Positions 1 to 9,022 of a stretch of 64,000 nucleotides of DNA are shown here, in pieces; positions within the stretch are counted from its first letter, which is position 1, and each line of letters opens with the position of its first letter. The stretch lies in assembly GCF_001999965.1 (NCBI RefSeq), contig NZ_CP019646.1, forward strand, positions 1,364,001 through 1,428,000, read 5' to 3'. Below the pieces are notes generated by a model, which was not told the DNA's origin, did no database searches, and saw nothing but the letters and a program-made list of their open reading frames with translations. Made by a program: the position numbers and the translations under genes. Origin of the DNA: Limihaloglobus sulfuriphilus. Lineage in GTDB: Bacteria; Planctomycetota; Phycisphaerae; Sedimentisphaerales; Sedimentisphaeraceae.

Positions 1-80
1 TCACCCAAGAAGCAGATGAGCCCTATTCGTATAACTCTATCTATTTATCTAAACGCACTTTTGCGTCATAAACTCAAAAT

Positions 81-1073
81 CTATTTTAAGATGCCCAGAA
101 TCTCTTCAAATGTATCACAATAGTGATTACACAATCCAAGCGTTCCGCCCTGGATGATGTTGCCGTCTTTTATGCCGATAGCGGCAAATCCGGCAAGCCG
201 GATAGAAGAAATTCCCGCACTGCTGTCCTCAATACCGACTATGCTGTGCCGCTGGCTGTAATCAAGTCCCAGCCCGACACGCGCAACCTCGGCGTAGAGC
301 CATGGGTGCGGCTTTGGCGAGAGCTCACCAAGCGTGCCGCATGAGCCTTTACGCAAGGGGAAACCGGCAGTAATAATGCTGTCATAGAAATCGTCCGGCT
401 TGCCCATGCCCAGCGTATGAAACGCGTCAAGTATTTCAGGGTATGCCTTTTCGTACAGACCGGAAGTAACCAAACCGAGCTTGACCCCCATGCCCTTGAG
501 CTCCATCAGGAAATCTTTGATGCCCGGCGAGGGTGTAAAGGCCCCCTCCCTGCCGCGGCCTTCGAGAATTGCCTGCATCTCCCGGTGGGTATGTTCAAAG
601 TAGTAGTTCCGGGCCTCTTCCACGGTTTTATCAGGACAGTATTTATTCACGCAGTACTTGAGATGCTCTGAAACACTGTGTCCTGAAACATAAGGCATAT
701 CAGCGTCCTCAAGTTCAAACCTGGGGTTGTCCAGAAGGCTTGCCGTTGTCTGCTGAATAATCCAAATCCAGAATTCCTCGCTGCGGACTGTCGTGCCGTC
801 GAGATCCATAAGTACCGCTTTGAGCGGCTTTTCCATCTTTACTTCCGGAACGGGATAGTATGCAGGGTAGCCCATAGCGCTTTTTACGTATGCGATAGTA
901 CGGTCTTCAAAACTGACAAACTCCACCTTTTTATCGCCGGTGGCATAAATACAAACCACGCCTTCCTTGCCTTCACGGTAGAAACCGTCGCTGCACTGCT
1001 CAAGTTTTATAAATCCGCTCTTCTCTGTAACTTCGCCAATTCCGGGAAGTATTACGCTGTCTTTGTTGTCCAT
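81..1073 (-). CDS. HAD-superfamily hydrolase with an extra N-terminal domain
   Basis: Predicted cytoplasmic haloacid-dehalogenase-type phosphatase of 330 aa. Motif I (MDLDGTT, nucleophile and acid/base Asp) lies near residues 90-95. Motif II is in GLVTSG, the motif III Lys is in LSPKPHPWLY, and motif IV is in GIEDSSAG, so all catalytic motifs are present. The cap between motifs I and II is helical (C1 type), as in beta-phosphoglucomutase-like members. The ~90 residues before motif I are not part of the usual fold and I do not recognise them. The frame is open up to 1127, but the ATG at 1073 (MDNKDSVILP) gives a more natural N-terminus; neither start has a strong ribosome-binding site. Substrate unknown. 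It is divergent from the small gene at 1379. Confidence 0.8.
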   Translation of the reverse strand: MDNKDSVILPGIGEVTEKSGFIKLEQCSDGFYREGKEGVVCIYATGDKKVEFVSFEDRTIAYVKSAMGYPAYYPVPEVKMEKPLKAVLMDLDGTTVRSEEFWIWIIQQTTASLLDNPRFELEDADMPYVSGHSVSEHLKYCVNKYCPDKTVEEARNYYFEHTHREMQAILEGRGREGAFTPSPGIKDFLMELKGMGVKLGLVTSGLYEKAYPEILDAFHTLGMGKPDDFYDSIITAGFPLRKGSCGTLGELSPKPHPWLYAEVARVGLGLDYSQRHSIVGIEDSSAGISSIRLAGFAAIGIKDGNIIQGGTLGLCNHYCDTFEEILGILK

Positions 1074-1278
1074 GAAATTATTCCATATAAGTGTTATTGT
1101 GAGGTAAAGACACTTCAACTCTACCATTTGATTTAAGAATAAACTGAAAGTTTCTAAATTTAACCAAATATGTCAAGAATTAAACTTTCCCAATAAGGTA
1201 AATCTGACAAAAAGCAGCCCCGGATTATTACTCAACTCAACTAAAGATGTATGCCATATAATTTCTTTAATTTCTACC

Positions 1279-1307
1279 TTGTATTACTAAAAAAAATCAG
1301 TGATAAT
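1279..1307 (+). promoter_or_regulatory. Possible sigma70-type promoter for the gene at 1379
   Basis: TTGTAT (1279-1284), a 17-bp spacer and GATAAT (1302-1307), about 70 bp before the start codon. The rest of the 1074-1378 gap is AT-rich and shows nothing else that I can support. Confidence 0.4.
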
Positions 1308-1378
1308 ATGAGCAGTAAATTAACAAATCAGGCTAGAAGACCGTTCGTGATATTTGAATTCTTGAAAAAGGCACCAAA

Positions 1379-1726
1379 ATGAATAAAAATGAAAAACCAA
1401 AAAGCTTAAAGTTTCAATACCTCAAAGCTGACACATACGTAACCTACCATGTTGACGGAGTTTTTGGCGGAATTACCCCAAAAGGAATGGTTCACATGGA
1501 CGTTTTTACAGAAAAATTTCCTACCCCCTCCTGCGTGAGCCACGAGCTTACAGGCGAGGGAAAACTCGGCAAGGAAATTGACAGGGTTGTCCGTGACGGT
1601 GTCATTAGAGAGCTTCAGGCCGGCATGGTTATGGACCTTATGACGGCCCGCCAACTCAGAGACTGGCTTTCCGCCAAGATTGATGAAGCTGTCAAGAGAC
1701 GTAAACCGCCGGAGAGCGAATTATAA
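1379..1726 (+). CDS. Small conserved-looking protein of unknown function
   Basis: A 115-aa soluble protein with no signal peptide or membrane segment. The N-terminal half looks beta-rich (residues ~15-50, YVTYHVDGVFGGITPKG). The C-terminal half is helical (residues ~60-105) and very charged at the end. The order of a strand-rich part followed by a helix ending in a DWLSAKIDEA-like segment faintly resembles small DUF3467-type proteins, but I cannot assign it. A purine-rich AAAAAGG lies ~8 nt before the ATG. It stands alone between the HAD gene and the GntR operon, with a possible promoter at 1279. Confidence 0.6.
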   Translation: MNKNEKPKSLKFQYLKADTYVTYHVDGVFGGITPKGMVHMDVFTEKFPTPSCVSHELTGEGKLGKEIDRVVRDGVIRELQAGMVMDLMTARQLRDWLSAKIDEAVKRRKPPESEL

Positions 1727-2051
1727 CTGTACTTTCTGGCCCAGCCAGCCGCGTTCGACAAAATATAATCCCTGCTGCCAGGGAAGTAAGAGGCAGCAAA
1801 ATACACCTATTTTCCCATTCTCCAGCCATTGATTTATGACTGACTGATTCTTTACCATTATCAAGGATCTGTGTATTGCTCCGCATGGACAGCAGTTTCA
1901 GCACGTTAATTTCATCGAGACGGTATGAAAGCACAGCAGAATTTTGTGCAATCAGTTGCACTTATAAGCTGAATTCAGATATTATATGTACCTGCAACAA
2001 AAGACTTTATAAATTCGAAAGATTCAATTTTAAAAATTTCAAAAATTTTGT
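1727..2051. other. Intergenic region without a recognisable gene
   Basis: About 325 bp between the small unknown gene and the GntR promoter. Short open frames on the minus strand have no start context or family features. I see no RNA gene or convincing terminator. Confidence 0.5.
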
Positions 2052-2094
2052 TTGAAAGCCGGACGTAATACTGTATCATTCAACTAATACAGTA
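2052..2094 (+). promoter_or_regulatory. Promoter and GntR-type operator of the ABC transporter operon
   Basis: TTGAAA (2052-2057), a 16-bp spacer and TATCAT (2074-2079) form a promoter. A perfect 8-bp inverted repeat, TACTGTAT (2069-2076) and ATACAGTA (2087-2094) with a 10-bp spacer, overlaps the -10 box and ends 13 bp before the GntR start codon. The position is typical of a self-repressing YtrA-type regulator. Confidence 0.7.
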
Positions 2095-2107
2095 GAAAGG
2101 CAAAAAG

Positions 2108-2485
2108 ATGCTCTTGCAGATTGACACACATTCAGGAATACCTATTTACCGCCAGATTATGGATCAGATAAGGTATCAGATACTTGCAGAAATACTCAAG
2201 CCTGGAGATCCGCTTGATTCGGTGCGGGAGCTTGCAAGATCGCTTAAAGTGAACCCAATGACCGTCAGCAAAGCCTACGCTTATCTGGAAATGGAGGGAC
2301 TCGTGGAAAGGCAGCGGGGAATAGGTCTTTTTGCCGCTGAATTAAAGCCGGAAGATAAACTGAGCCGCCATACCCAGCTTTTAAGTGAGCTTCTTGAAAA
2401 GGCAGCCGCCGATGCAGCATTGCTGGGAATCAGCAGAGAACAATTTCTTACGCTTGCCGGCAAGGCAGCATCAAAACTTAAATAA
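2108..2485 (+). CDS. GntR-family transcriptional regulator, YtrA type
   Basis: A 125-aa regulator with an N-terminal winged helix-turn-helix (residues ~10-75; GIPIYRQIMDQIRYQIL, then SVRELARSLKVNPMTVSKAY). Only ~50 residues of helical tail follow, which is the short form of the YtrA subfamily. That subfamily controls ABC transporters encoded in the same operon. A GAAAGG ribosome-binding site lies 7 nt before the ATG. It is the first gene of a three-gene operon (22 nt to the ATPase gene) and probably binds the TACTGTAT inverted repeat over its own promoter. The ligand is unknown. Confidence 0.9.
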   Translation: MLLQIDTHSGIPIYRQIMDQIRYQILAEILKPGDPLDSVRELARSLKVNPMTVSKAYAYLEMEGLVERQRGIGLFAAELKPEDKLSRHTQLLSELLEKAAADAALLGISREQFLTLAGKAASKLK

Positions 2486-2506
2486 AAACCGTACAAGAGG
2501 CAAAAA

Positions 2507-3427
2507 ATGAGTTCAGAAAAATTTGTTACTTTTGAAAATGTCGCAAAAAAATTCGGACGCACAACCGCACTTCAACTTATAAATATGGATATAAGCCCGG
2601 GCTCTATTATCGGACTGATAGGCAGCAACGGGAGCGGAAAAAGCACGCTTATTCGGCATATTATCGGGCTTTATCTGCCCACTTACGGGCTTGTAAAGAC
2701 ATTTGGAGTTGAATCGGAAAAACTTACCCCTGCCCAGATGTCGCGTATAGGTTACGTTCACCAGGAAGGACAGCTTCTGGATTGGATGAGCGTTCGGCAG
2801 CACATAGCTTATATCGCGGCTTATTATGACCATTGGAACAAGGCTCTGGAACAAAACTATATTGAGCAGTTTGAGATTGACTTAAAGGCTCGAGTTGGCA
2901 AACTTTCACCCGGCAAACGTCAGCAGTTGTCGATACTCCTGGCAATCTGCCATGAGCCCGACCTTCTGCTGCTTGACGAGCCTGCAAGCGCACTTGATCC
3001 TTTGGCTCGCAGCCGATTTCTTAATCTTCTGCTCGAATTGATACAGGATCATGGAGACCGCACAATCCTTATATCATCACATATTCTATCAGACGTTGAA
3101 AAGGTTATCGACCATGTCATTGTAATGCACGAAGGCCGCATACTTGCTGATTCAGATTTTGATGTTTTGCGGGAAAGATTTTGCCGTGTGACTGTCACTG
3201 CAGATCCTGACACGGCTCTGCCTATACCTTTTGGCTGCGTGATAGAATCTCAGAGTTCCAACGGCAGGACAAACGCTATACTGCAAAATGCAGACATTGA
3301 AGCGCTAAAGAGAAAACTCATTGAAAACAACCTTAAATTCGAGATATCCCCCCTGCCGCTTGAGGAGATTTACCGTCTGGAAATTACCCGTAATTCCGGC
3401 CAGAATATAAGAAAGGCAATGCAATGA
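2507..3427 (+). CDS. ABC transporter ATP-binding protein
   Basis: A 306-aa nucleotide-binding subunit of an ABC exporter. Walker A is GSNGSGKST (residues ~38-46), the Q-loop region is YVHQEGQL (~residue 85), the signature is KLSPGKRQQLSIL (SPGKR in place of the usual LSGGQ) and Walker B is LLLLDEPASALDP. A switch His follows in ISSHILSD. The last ~90 residues form the accessory domain common in this group. The stop codon overlaps the permease start as ATGA, so the two are translationally coupled. With the YtrA-type regulator this is a YtrAB/BcrA-like module, often linked to stress or peptide export. The cargo cannot be read from the sequence. Confidence 0.92.
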   Translation: MSSEKFVTFENVAKKFGRTTALQLINMDISPGSIIGLIGSNGSGKSTLIRHIIGLYLPTYGLVKTFGVESEKLTPAQMSRIGYVHQEGQLLDWMSVRQHIAYIAAYYDHWNKALEQNYIEQFEIDLKARVGKLSPGKRQQLSILLAICHEPDLLLLDEPASALDPLARSRFLNLLLELIQDHGDRTILISSHILSDVEKVIDHVIVMHEGRILADSDFDVLRERFCRVTVTADPDTALPIPFGCVIESQSSNGRTNAILQNADIEALKRKLIENNLKFEISPLPLEEIYRLEITRNSGQNIRKAMQ

Positions 3428-4860
3428 GCCCATTAACTGCAAACTTTAAAATATTCTACCAGAGATGGGGGCTTTACTTCTGGTATTTGATCGTTCTGGC
3501 ACAGGTGCCGGCTTCATTACAATTGGTTTTAGGCTCGAAAACAGACCCAAAAATGCTGGGTATCCCAATGATCATATCACTGCTGACCGGACTGATAGTA
3601 GGCAGTCTTCAAAAAGAAATTTCCTGCAGGCCTGTTACATACTGTCTGCCGCGGCAGTCGAAAATACCCAGAAAAATCATATTCCTGGCAGGCTTCATCG
3701 TTTCACTGGCAATAACTTTGATCGGTTATCGCGTGCTCAGCAGGGTAACAACCCCGGATGCCGCAGTACACATCTTTGCTGTAATCGCTTATTTTGTCCT
3801 TGGATTGAGTATTTACATGTTCAGTTCGCAGTTTGCGTTCTTTGCTGATGAAGCCCCCAACTGGTTCGGGTTCGTATGGGCACTGATGTTTCTGCTCGCG
3901 TTTTTCGGCGGTTTTGAATTTGTTATAAAAATGATCCTTACTTCTCCTTTGGCAATAATCATTCCGGGTGCTGCGTATTGTGTTTATGTGTGGCATTTTA
4001 CCGGCTCACATAAACTCAGGGCTTCACTCTGCGGCAAAGACACCGGCTCCATGTTCGGCAGATGGAACCCCGAGAAGGTACAGAGGGCAAGACTCTCGCA
4101 AATCGCGAAGAAAGCGGGCAAAAGAGGTATTGAAGCGGGCCCGCTGGAGAAAAAAGCTCTTAGAGCCATGTATTCAAGACCTTTTGACAGTCCTGTCAGA
4201 GCCGGTATCGGGGCTCTCTACGCGGCACTGGGCAATATTTTCTGCCTGGGATTTATGCGTCTCACAGGCCCACTGCTTCTTATAATGATTATATACGGCT
4301 ATACGCTTGGCAACGTCAGCTCTTACCCCGGCGGGCCCAAAGGCGTGTTTGTCGGCATTATATATGTCCTGCCGTTGTTCGGAGCAATGATGTGGAAGCT
4401 GCCGGTTCATCCAACGCTCTACATACCGCATGGAAGACGGGAGAAATTTATCGCTACGCTGTTTGCCGCTGCTGCTATAACTGTTTTCGCAACTATTTTT
4501 CTCGGTCTAATCAGCCTTGCCGCCAATGTTGCACAGCCGTATATGCCTCATATAAGTATGCCCAATTATCCCGGTGAAACACTGGAGTTTATGGCACCGC
4601 CAATGCGAATGCTGTACCTGACACCGATGCTGATGCCCGTCGGGTTTACTTTGTCAATACTTTTCACAAACAGACAAGCGCCGCAGATGATACTCGGACT
4701 GGCAGTAATGACAGCCATTTTTGTTTCTAACCTGATAATGTCATCTCACTACAAACTTATTATTCCAGTCGCTGGTTTTCCGCTGTTCTGGGCAATAATG
4801 GTGCTCTCTGCCAGGTGGCGATGCACGAGGTCTAACCTTGTAACTAATTCGGGTTCTTGA
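3424..4860 (+). CDS. ABC transporter permease (membrane subunit)
   Basis: A 478-aa integral membrane protein with roughly ten to twelve hydrophobic segments in two blocks (residues ~20-200 and ~270-470). A charged cytoplasmic stretch rich in Lys and Arg (~residues 200-260) separates them. It starts inside the stop codon of the ATPase gene (ATGA overlap), so it is the membrane partner of that ATPase. There is no extracellular solute-binding protein nearby, which fits export rather than import. It is the last gene of the operon; no clear terminator follows before the tRNA promoter. Confidence 0.85.
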   Translation: MSPLTANFKIFYQRWGLYFWYLIVLAQVPASLQLVLGSKTDPKMLGIPMIISLLTGLIVGSLQKEISCRPVTYCLPRQSKIPRKIIFLAGFIVSLAITLIGYRVLSRVTTPDAAVHIFAVIAYFVLGLSIYMFSSQFAFFADEAPNWFGFVWALMFLLAFFGGFEFVIKMILTSPLAIIIPGAAYCVYVWHFTGSHKLRASLCGKDTGSMFGRWNPEKVQRARLSQIAKKAGKRGIEAGPLEKKALRAMYSRPFDSPVRAGIGALYAALGNIFCLGFMRLTGPLLLIMIIYGYTLGNVSSYPGGPKGVFVGIIYVLPLFGAMMWKLPVHPTLYIPHGRREKFIATLFAAAAITVFATIFLGLISLAANVAQPYMPHISMPNYPGETLEFMAPPMRMLYLTPMLMPVGFTLSILFTNRQAPQMILGLAVMTAIFVSNLIMSSHYKLIIPVAGFPLFWAIMVLSARWRCTRSNLVTNSGS

Positions 4861-4972
4861 GAGGCGAACTTAAAGAAAGCCGCGACGTAATATTTCAAGC
4901 AGGTCTAAGACAACTGCAGGGGCGATAAACAAAAAGTATTTTAATAATTTTACAGTTTTTTTAGTTTTTTGG

Positions 4973-5000
4973 TTGAAAAGCACGAATACAAAAATATAAT
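4973..5000 (+). promoter_or_regulatory. Promoter of the tRNA-Tyr gene
   Basis: TTGAAA (4973-4978), a 16-bp spacer and TATAAT (4995-5000), placed 17 bp before the mature tRNA. Confidence 0.75.
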
Positions 5001-5016
5001 GCCCTATCTCTTTAGA

Positions 5017-5099
5017 GGGTCGGTGCCCGAGTGGCTAAAGGGGACGGGCTGTAAACCCGTTGGCGAAAGCCTTCGTTGGTTCGAATCCAACCCGGCCCA
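5017..5099 (+). tRNA. tRNA-Tyr (GTA)
   Basis: An 83-nt type II tRNA. The acceptor stem GGGTCGG pairs with CCGGCCC (one G-U), the anticodon stem ACGGG pairs with CCCGT around anticodon GTA at 5051-5053, there is a long variable arm (GGC-GAAA-GCC), and the T arm is GTTGG-TTCGAAT-CCAAC. CCA is not encoded. Confidence 0.97.
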
Positions 5100-5108
5100 T
5101 TACGTAAG

Positions 5109-5138
5109 CCTCGCTGAAATAGTATTTTAGCGGGGTTT
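5109..5138 (+). terminator. Stem-loop terminator after tRNA-Tyr
   Basis: A 12-bp stem (5109-5120 with 5124-5135, two G-U pairs), a 3-nt loop, then a short TTT run. It lies between the two tRNAs. Confidence 0.6.
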
Positions 5139-5171
5139 ACTACTGAAGAGACCTGATGTAACAACATCGCC

Positions 5172-5245
5172 GGGCCCATAGCTCAGTTGGTTAGAGCAAC
5201 GGACTCATAATCCGTCGGTCCTTGGTTCGAGTCCAAGTGGGCCCA
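5172..5245 (+). tRNA. tRNA-Met (CAT), probably elongator
   Basis: A 74-nt cloverleaf: acceptor GGGCCCA/TGGGCCC, anticodon CAT at 5206-5208 within CTCATAA, T arm CTTGG-TTCGAGT-CCAAG. The first acceptor pair is G-C, so it is not a typical initiator. A CAT tRNA modified to read AUA (Ile2) cannot be excluded. CCA is not encoded. Confidence 0.93.
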
Positions 5246-5491
5246 TTATCAAAAATCACCTTTTTTGGCTCAAAATAGCCGTTTTCAGTGTCATTAAGCA
5301 GGTTTTTACTGCCTTCCCCTGCAACTGCCAAAAGTTCATATTTGTTCGTGAATTTACATATGTTTTGACGTGTCATGTCAACACTGACGTCAACACATTT
5401 GGCAACACTTTTTATGTCATAAGTGCCTGTTTTTTGCCAGTTCATCTGGTCATTATCCGATAATTTCTGCAAATGTTTTATCGTGTCAAGC

Positions 5492-7486
5492 TTACTTTCG
5501 GCAGTCATAAAGCCTGAAACGATATATGCTGCCCGTTATTCCGTTATTCATAATGCCCCCGAGCACGGCCGTGCCGCTGTCACCGCCGAGATTCAGATTT
5601 TCAGCAGGCTCTGCCATAAAATAATACGGGCTGACAGGAATAGATGAAACAAATTTCCCATCTATATACAGGTGAGCCTTGGAGTTATATACCATCCCCG
5701 TTATTCGTAATCTCCGGCCCAGCGCCGGCTCATGCCCATCAGCAATATACAGCGAGGAGTTTGCCCTATATGCAAATGAGGGTATGCCGTTCTGGAAGAA
5801 GACAGCAAAACCGTTGTTCCAACCGCCCTTTGCCAGCACAATACCGTCACTCTTTGCCTTTACAATTACATCGACAGTAAACGGTCCGCCCTTGAGAGAT
5901 GGGAATTCGTCATTCTCTATGCTCATCACCGGCTCGCCGTCGCATACAAGAGGCTTTCCCTGCTGCTCAAAATCACGTTCAATTATGAGCCCGCTGCCGG
6001 GGCGGGCAGGTTTGTGCCGAACCGGCTTAATTTCCCATTTGTTCTGGTCGTAGCCGGTCTCTTTGATCAGGCGCCGCAGTTCTTTGTGAAGCTCTTTCTT
6101 TTTGGCCTGATATTCTTTGACCATTGCAAGGTTGTGCATTTCATGCGGATCATTTTTAAGATCGTACATTTCATCTATATCATCTAAATTCGGGTAATGT
6201 ATCAGCTTCCAGTCTTGCGTCCGGACTCCTACCATAGTCGGGATTCCCGGCACCAGATCAACAAAATATTCATACAAGAATGATTTACGCCATGAGCTGC
6301 TTTTATCTTCAAAAAGCGGTCTCCATGACTTTCCCTGCATATGCGAAGGAATCCCCGCCCCTGCCAGATCAAGAATCGTTGGTGCCAGATCTATATTGAG
6401 GGCAAGCTCTTCGATGGTTTTACCCTCTTCTACCATTTTCGGGTATCGCATCAGCAGCGGTATTCTTATCGATTCCTCATACATCATGCGTTTATCAAGG
6501 TGCCTGTGCTCGCCGAGAAAGAATCCGTTATCGCCGGCAAATATAATAACCGTATCGTCAAGCATCCCCTTATTTTCCAACGCCTTATACACTTTGCCGA
6601 CTCCCTCGTCCACCGCAGAAAGTGTCCGGTAATAATCCGTATAACTCCGGTTGTCGTAATGATTATTGAAATACGGATTCCACTGCTGCGGCATAGCCTT
6701 TACATCCTGGTATTCTCCCGGACGGGAAGATCTGAAAACACCCTTTATATGATTCTTCGCGAACCACTGGGGCTTTGTCTCGAAATTATCATCAAAGTTT
6801 ACCGGCTTATCAAGCTCGATACCCTCGTAAGTATCACCATGACGCGGGGCGGGCAAAAACGGCCCATGCACGGCCTTATGGGAGAGATAAAGGGCAAACG
6901 GCTGATTTTCATACTGTCTTTCTATGAAATCCACCGCTTTCTTACTTAATATATCTGTTGTGTAGCCTTGAGCTTGATACTCCTTACCGTTTTCAGTGTA
7001 TTGAGGGTCAAAATAAGTCCCCTGTCCGTCGAAACTTAGCCAATAGTCAAAGCCCGGGCGTTCATGGCCACCGGGGCCCTGGTGCCATTTTCCGATATAC
7101 CCTGTCTTGTAATCCTTGCCCTGGAGAATCTGAGCGAATGAGGGGCAATTCTGCCAGTCATAATCGTTGAACGTATTTTGGACAACCCCGTGTATATGCG
7201 AGTAAACGCCGGTTAAGAAACTCGCCCTGCTCGGACTGCATATAGAATGTGTTACGAATGCGTTTTTGAAATACGCCCCCTCTTTGCGCAGTTTATCCAT
7301 ATTTGGAGTCTTGAGCCAGGGATATTTGCCTAAGAAGCCCAGAGCGTCATACCGCTGGTCATCAACCAGGATAAAAACAAAGTTGGGCCTCTTTTGCGAA
7401 ACACGGCTCAAAGAAGTGCCGCGGCAGGCAGCCATAAATGCCAGAGACCCCAATAAACTTGTAGAAAGAAATCTGCGTCGGTCCAT
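5492..7486 (-). CDS. Cys-type sulfatase with C-terminal LamG-like domain
   Basis: A 664-aa secreted sulfatase (S1 family) predicted to remove sulfate esters from a polysaccharide. The N-terminus has a Tat-like DRRRFL motif, and Cys21 sits in a plausible lipobox (FMAAC), so it may be a lipoprotein. The alkaline-phosphatase-like core starts at ~residue 34 with the metal-binding pair VDD (42-43). CSPSR (Cys83) is the formylglycine motif. From ~residue 520 a LamG/concanavalin-like domain follows (DVIVKAKSDG...HLYIDGKFV), probably for carbohydrate binding. The ribosome-binding site is AAGGAAA. It lies 35 nt after the symporter gene and is the last gene of operon A. The maturing enzyme is not in the window. 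Confidence 0.92.
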   Translation of the reverse strand: MDRRRFLSTSLLGSLAFMAACRGTSLSRVSQKRPNFVFILVDDQRYDALGFLGKYPWLKTPNMDKLRKEGAYFKNAFVTHSICSPSRASFLTGVYSHIHGVVQNTFNDYDWQNCPSFAQILQGKDYKTGYIGKWHQGPGGHERPGFDYWLSFDGQGTYFDPQYTENGKEYQAQGYTTDILSKKAVDFIERQYENQPFALYLSHKAVHGPFLPAPRHGDTYEGIELDKPVNFDDNFETKPQWFAKNHIKGVFRSSRPGEYQDVKAMPQQWNPYFNNHYDNRSYTDYYRTLSAVDEGVGKVYKALENKGMLDDTVIIFAGDNGFFLGEHRHLDKRMMYEESIRIPLLMRYPKMVEEGKTIEELALNIDLAPTILDLAGAGIPSHMQGKSWRPLFEDKSSSWRKSFLYEYFVDLVPGIPTMVGVRTQDWKLIHYPNLDDIDEMYDLKNDPHEMHNLAMVKEYQAKKKELHKELRRLIKETGYDQNKWEIKPVRHKPARPGSGLIIERDFEQQGKPLVCDGEPVMSIENDEFPSLKGGPFTVDVIVKAKSDGIVLAKGGWNNGFAVFFQNGIPSFAYRANSSLYIADGHEPALGRRLRITGMVYNSKAHLYIDGKFVSSIPVSPYYFMAEPAENLNLGGDSGTAVLGGIMNNGITGSIYRFRLYDCRK

Positions 7487-7521
7487 AACAATTTCCTTTA
7501 TATCTTGAATTCAAACAACTA

Positions 7522-8904
7522 TTAAATTATGTGATCGGCCTTTTTATCATCTAAGAGTTTTCTTACTTCCAGCATCCGCTCTTTGGTCAGTGAATAGTTC
7601 CAGACAACTATAAACGATATAACAAGCAGTGCGATTGGCAGCAGGGCAAACATAATTCGAAGATTTTTCGAAACTGTATCGGACTGCACATTTATTTCCG
7701 TGTTATATCCAGTCCATTCAAGTATAAATCCGCTAAGGCCAAGAGTCAGAGAAAGCCCAAGTTTTATGAGAAATCCAAACACTGCCCCAAACATTCCTTC
7801 CCTTCGCAAACCGGTCTTGAGCTCATCCAGATCACACACATCCGCCATCATTGAGCTGGTTAAAATGAACACACATGAGAGACCGGGAGACACAAGAAAG
7901 GCAAATACCAGCTGTAGATAAGGCGCATCAGGATTAAAGAGCCACCAGCTTGATATAAATCCCATAATAATGATAAAAAGGCCTGCCAGCAGGGTTTTAC
8001 GTTTGCCAAGTTTCTGGCCGAAATAGTTTATAACCGGCACCAGGATAATACCCGCCGTGCCGTAAACAGTACCGTACCAGCCTGTCCAGGTCGCCGTCAA
8101 TGCTTTATCGCCGGGGCAGATATAAGCCATGTTGATGTAAAATAGAAGCGGAAACGCCAGAAATACACCCGTCAAGGTTACAAGGATTATTACATTGATA
8201 GATAAAAATGGCTTGTTACTTAGAGTGTATTTAAATGCATCTAAGAGTTTTATTTTGGGCTGTGCGGCGTATTCTACATTTTCTTTGGAAAAAAGAACCG
8301 TCAAAACCGCCGCGGCGAAAATCATAATACCAAACAGTGTTCCCACATATCTGGCTCCGACAATCTCGTCGCCCCCGAAGATATCGAGTGTACACAATTT
8401 AAATGCCCATGGAAGCAGCAGCACAGAGCCGATATTCATCATCAGGGTTTTATAGCTCATCACACTGGTTCGCTGGTCATAATCACCGGTCATTTCGTAA
8501 CCGAGCGCATTAAACGGCACAGAGAACACTGTATAAGCCGTAAAAAACAGGATCGATATTAGGAGAAAATAAGCAAAAAGCCCATACTGGCTCAGGCCTG
8601 TCGGAGGCATCCACATTAGAGCACAGAGAATCCCCGCCGCAAGAGAGCCCCAGAACATAAACGGTTTTCTCCTGCCCCATTTAAACCTGGAATTATCGGA
8701 GATATTTCCCATTATCGGGTCGGTAAAGGCATCCCAGAGACGCGGTATAGAGACGGCAAGGCCAATCAGCACCGGGCTTACATGAAGCCCCTGAACATAT
8801 ATCGGGCCGGAAAGCTGAAAAATAATATTCGCCATTATCACATCGGATATCGCACCGAAGCCGTAACTTATCTTCGTAGTTGTCTTTAACTGGCCGCTGT
8901 TCAT
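7522..8904 (-). CDS. GPH-type sugar:cation symporter (MFS)
   Basis: A 460-aa inner-membrane transporter with about twelve hydrophobic segments. The N-terminus (YGFGAISDVIMA) and the cytoplasmic loop PIMGNISDNSRFKWGRRKPF carry the signature of the glycoside-pentoside-hexuronide:cation symporter family (MelB, XylP and others). It would import mono- or disaccharides or uronides released outside by the sulfatases and glycosidases of this locus. It sits between the terminator of the PEP-CTERM gene and the 664-aa sulfatase gene, so its transcription probably depends on read-through from promoter A. The sugar is unknown. Confidence 0.9.
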   Translation of the reverse strand: MNSGQLKTTTKISYGFGAISDVIMANIIFQLSGPIYVQGLHVSPVLIGLAVSIPRLWDAFTDPIMGNISDNSRFKWGRRKPFMFWGSLAAGILCALMWMPPTGLSQYGLFAYFLLISILFFTAYTVFSVPFNALGYEMTGDYDQRTSVMSYKTLMMNIGSVLLLPWAFKLCTLDIFGGDEIVGARYVGTLFGIMIFAAAVLTVLFSKENVEYAAQPKIKLLDAFKYTLSNKPFLSINVIILVTLTGVFLAFPLLFYINMAYICPGDKALTATWTGWYGTVYGTAGIILVPVINYFGQKLGKRKTLLAGLFIIIMGFISSWWLFNPDAPYLQLVFAFLVSPGLSCVFILTSSMMADVCDLDELKTGLRREGMFGAVFGFLIKLGLSLTLGLSGFILEWTGYNTEINVQSDTVSKNLRIMFALLPIALLVISFIVVWNYSLTKERMLEVRKLLDDKKADHII

Positions 8905-8944
8905 AATAAACTTAATTCCAAGACAGATAATAATTTGATGATGA

Positions 8945-8991
8945 CTAAAAAAATACGGGCTGCCAATCTATGTAATGCAAATTGACAGCCC
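8945..8991 (-). terminator. Rho-independent terminator after the PEP-CTERM gene
   Basis: An 11-bp stem, 8957-8967 with 8981-8991 (GGGCTG core, one mismatch), is followed on the minus strand by a T-rich run (8946-8954). It lies between the PEP-CTERM gene and the symporter gene and may act as an attenuator that lowers expression of the downstream genes. Confidence 0.85.
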
Positions 8992-9022
8992 ATATAAAAT
9001 TTCTCAATTGTATGACTGCACC

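Noticed and set aside
1-80. Possible gene end at the left edge
   Set aside because: Only 80 bases with stop codons and no recognisable coding or RNA feature.
5191-5508. Open frame of 105 aa on the minus strand
   Set aside because: Its C-terminal third is the antisense of tRNA-Met and its start lies inside the sulfatase gene; no family features.
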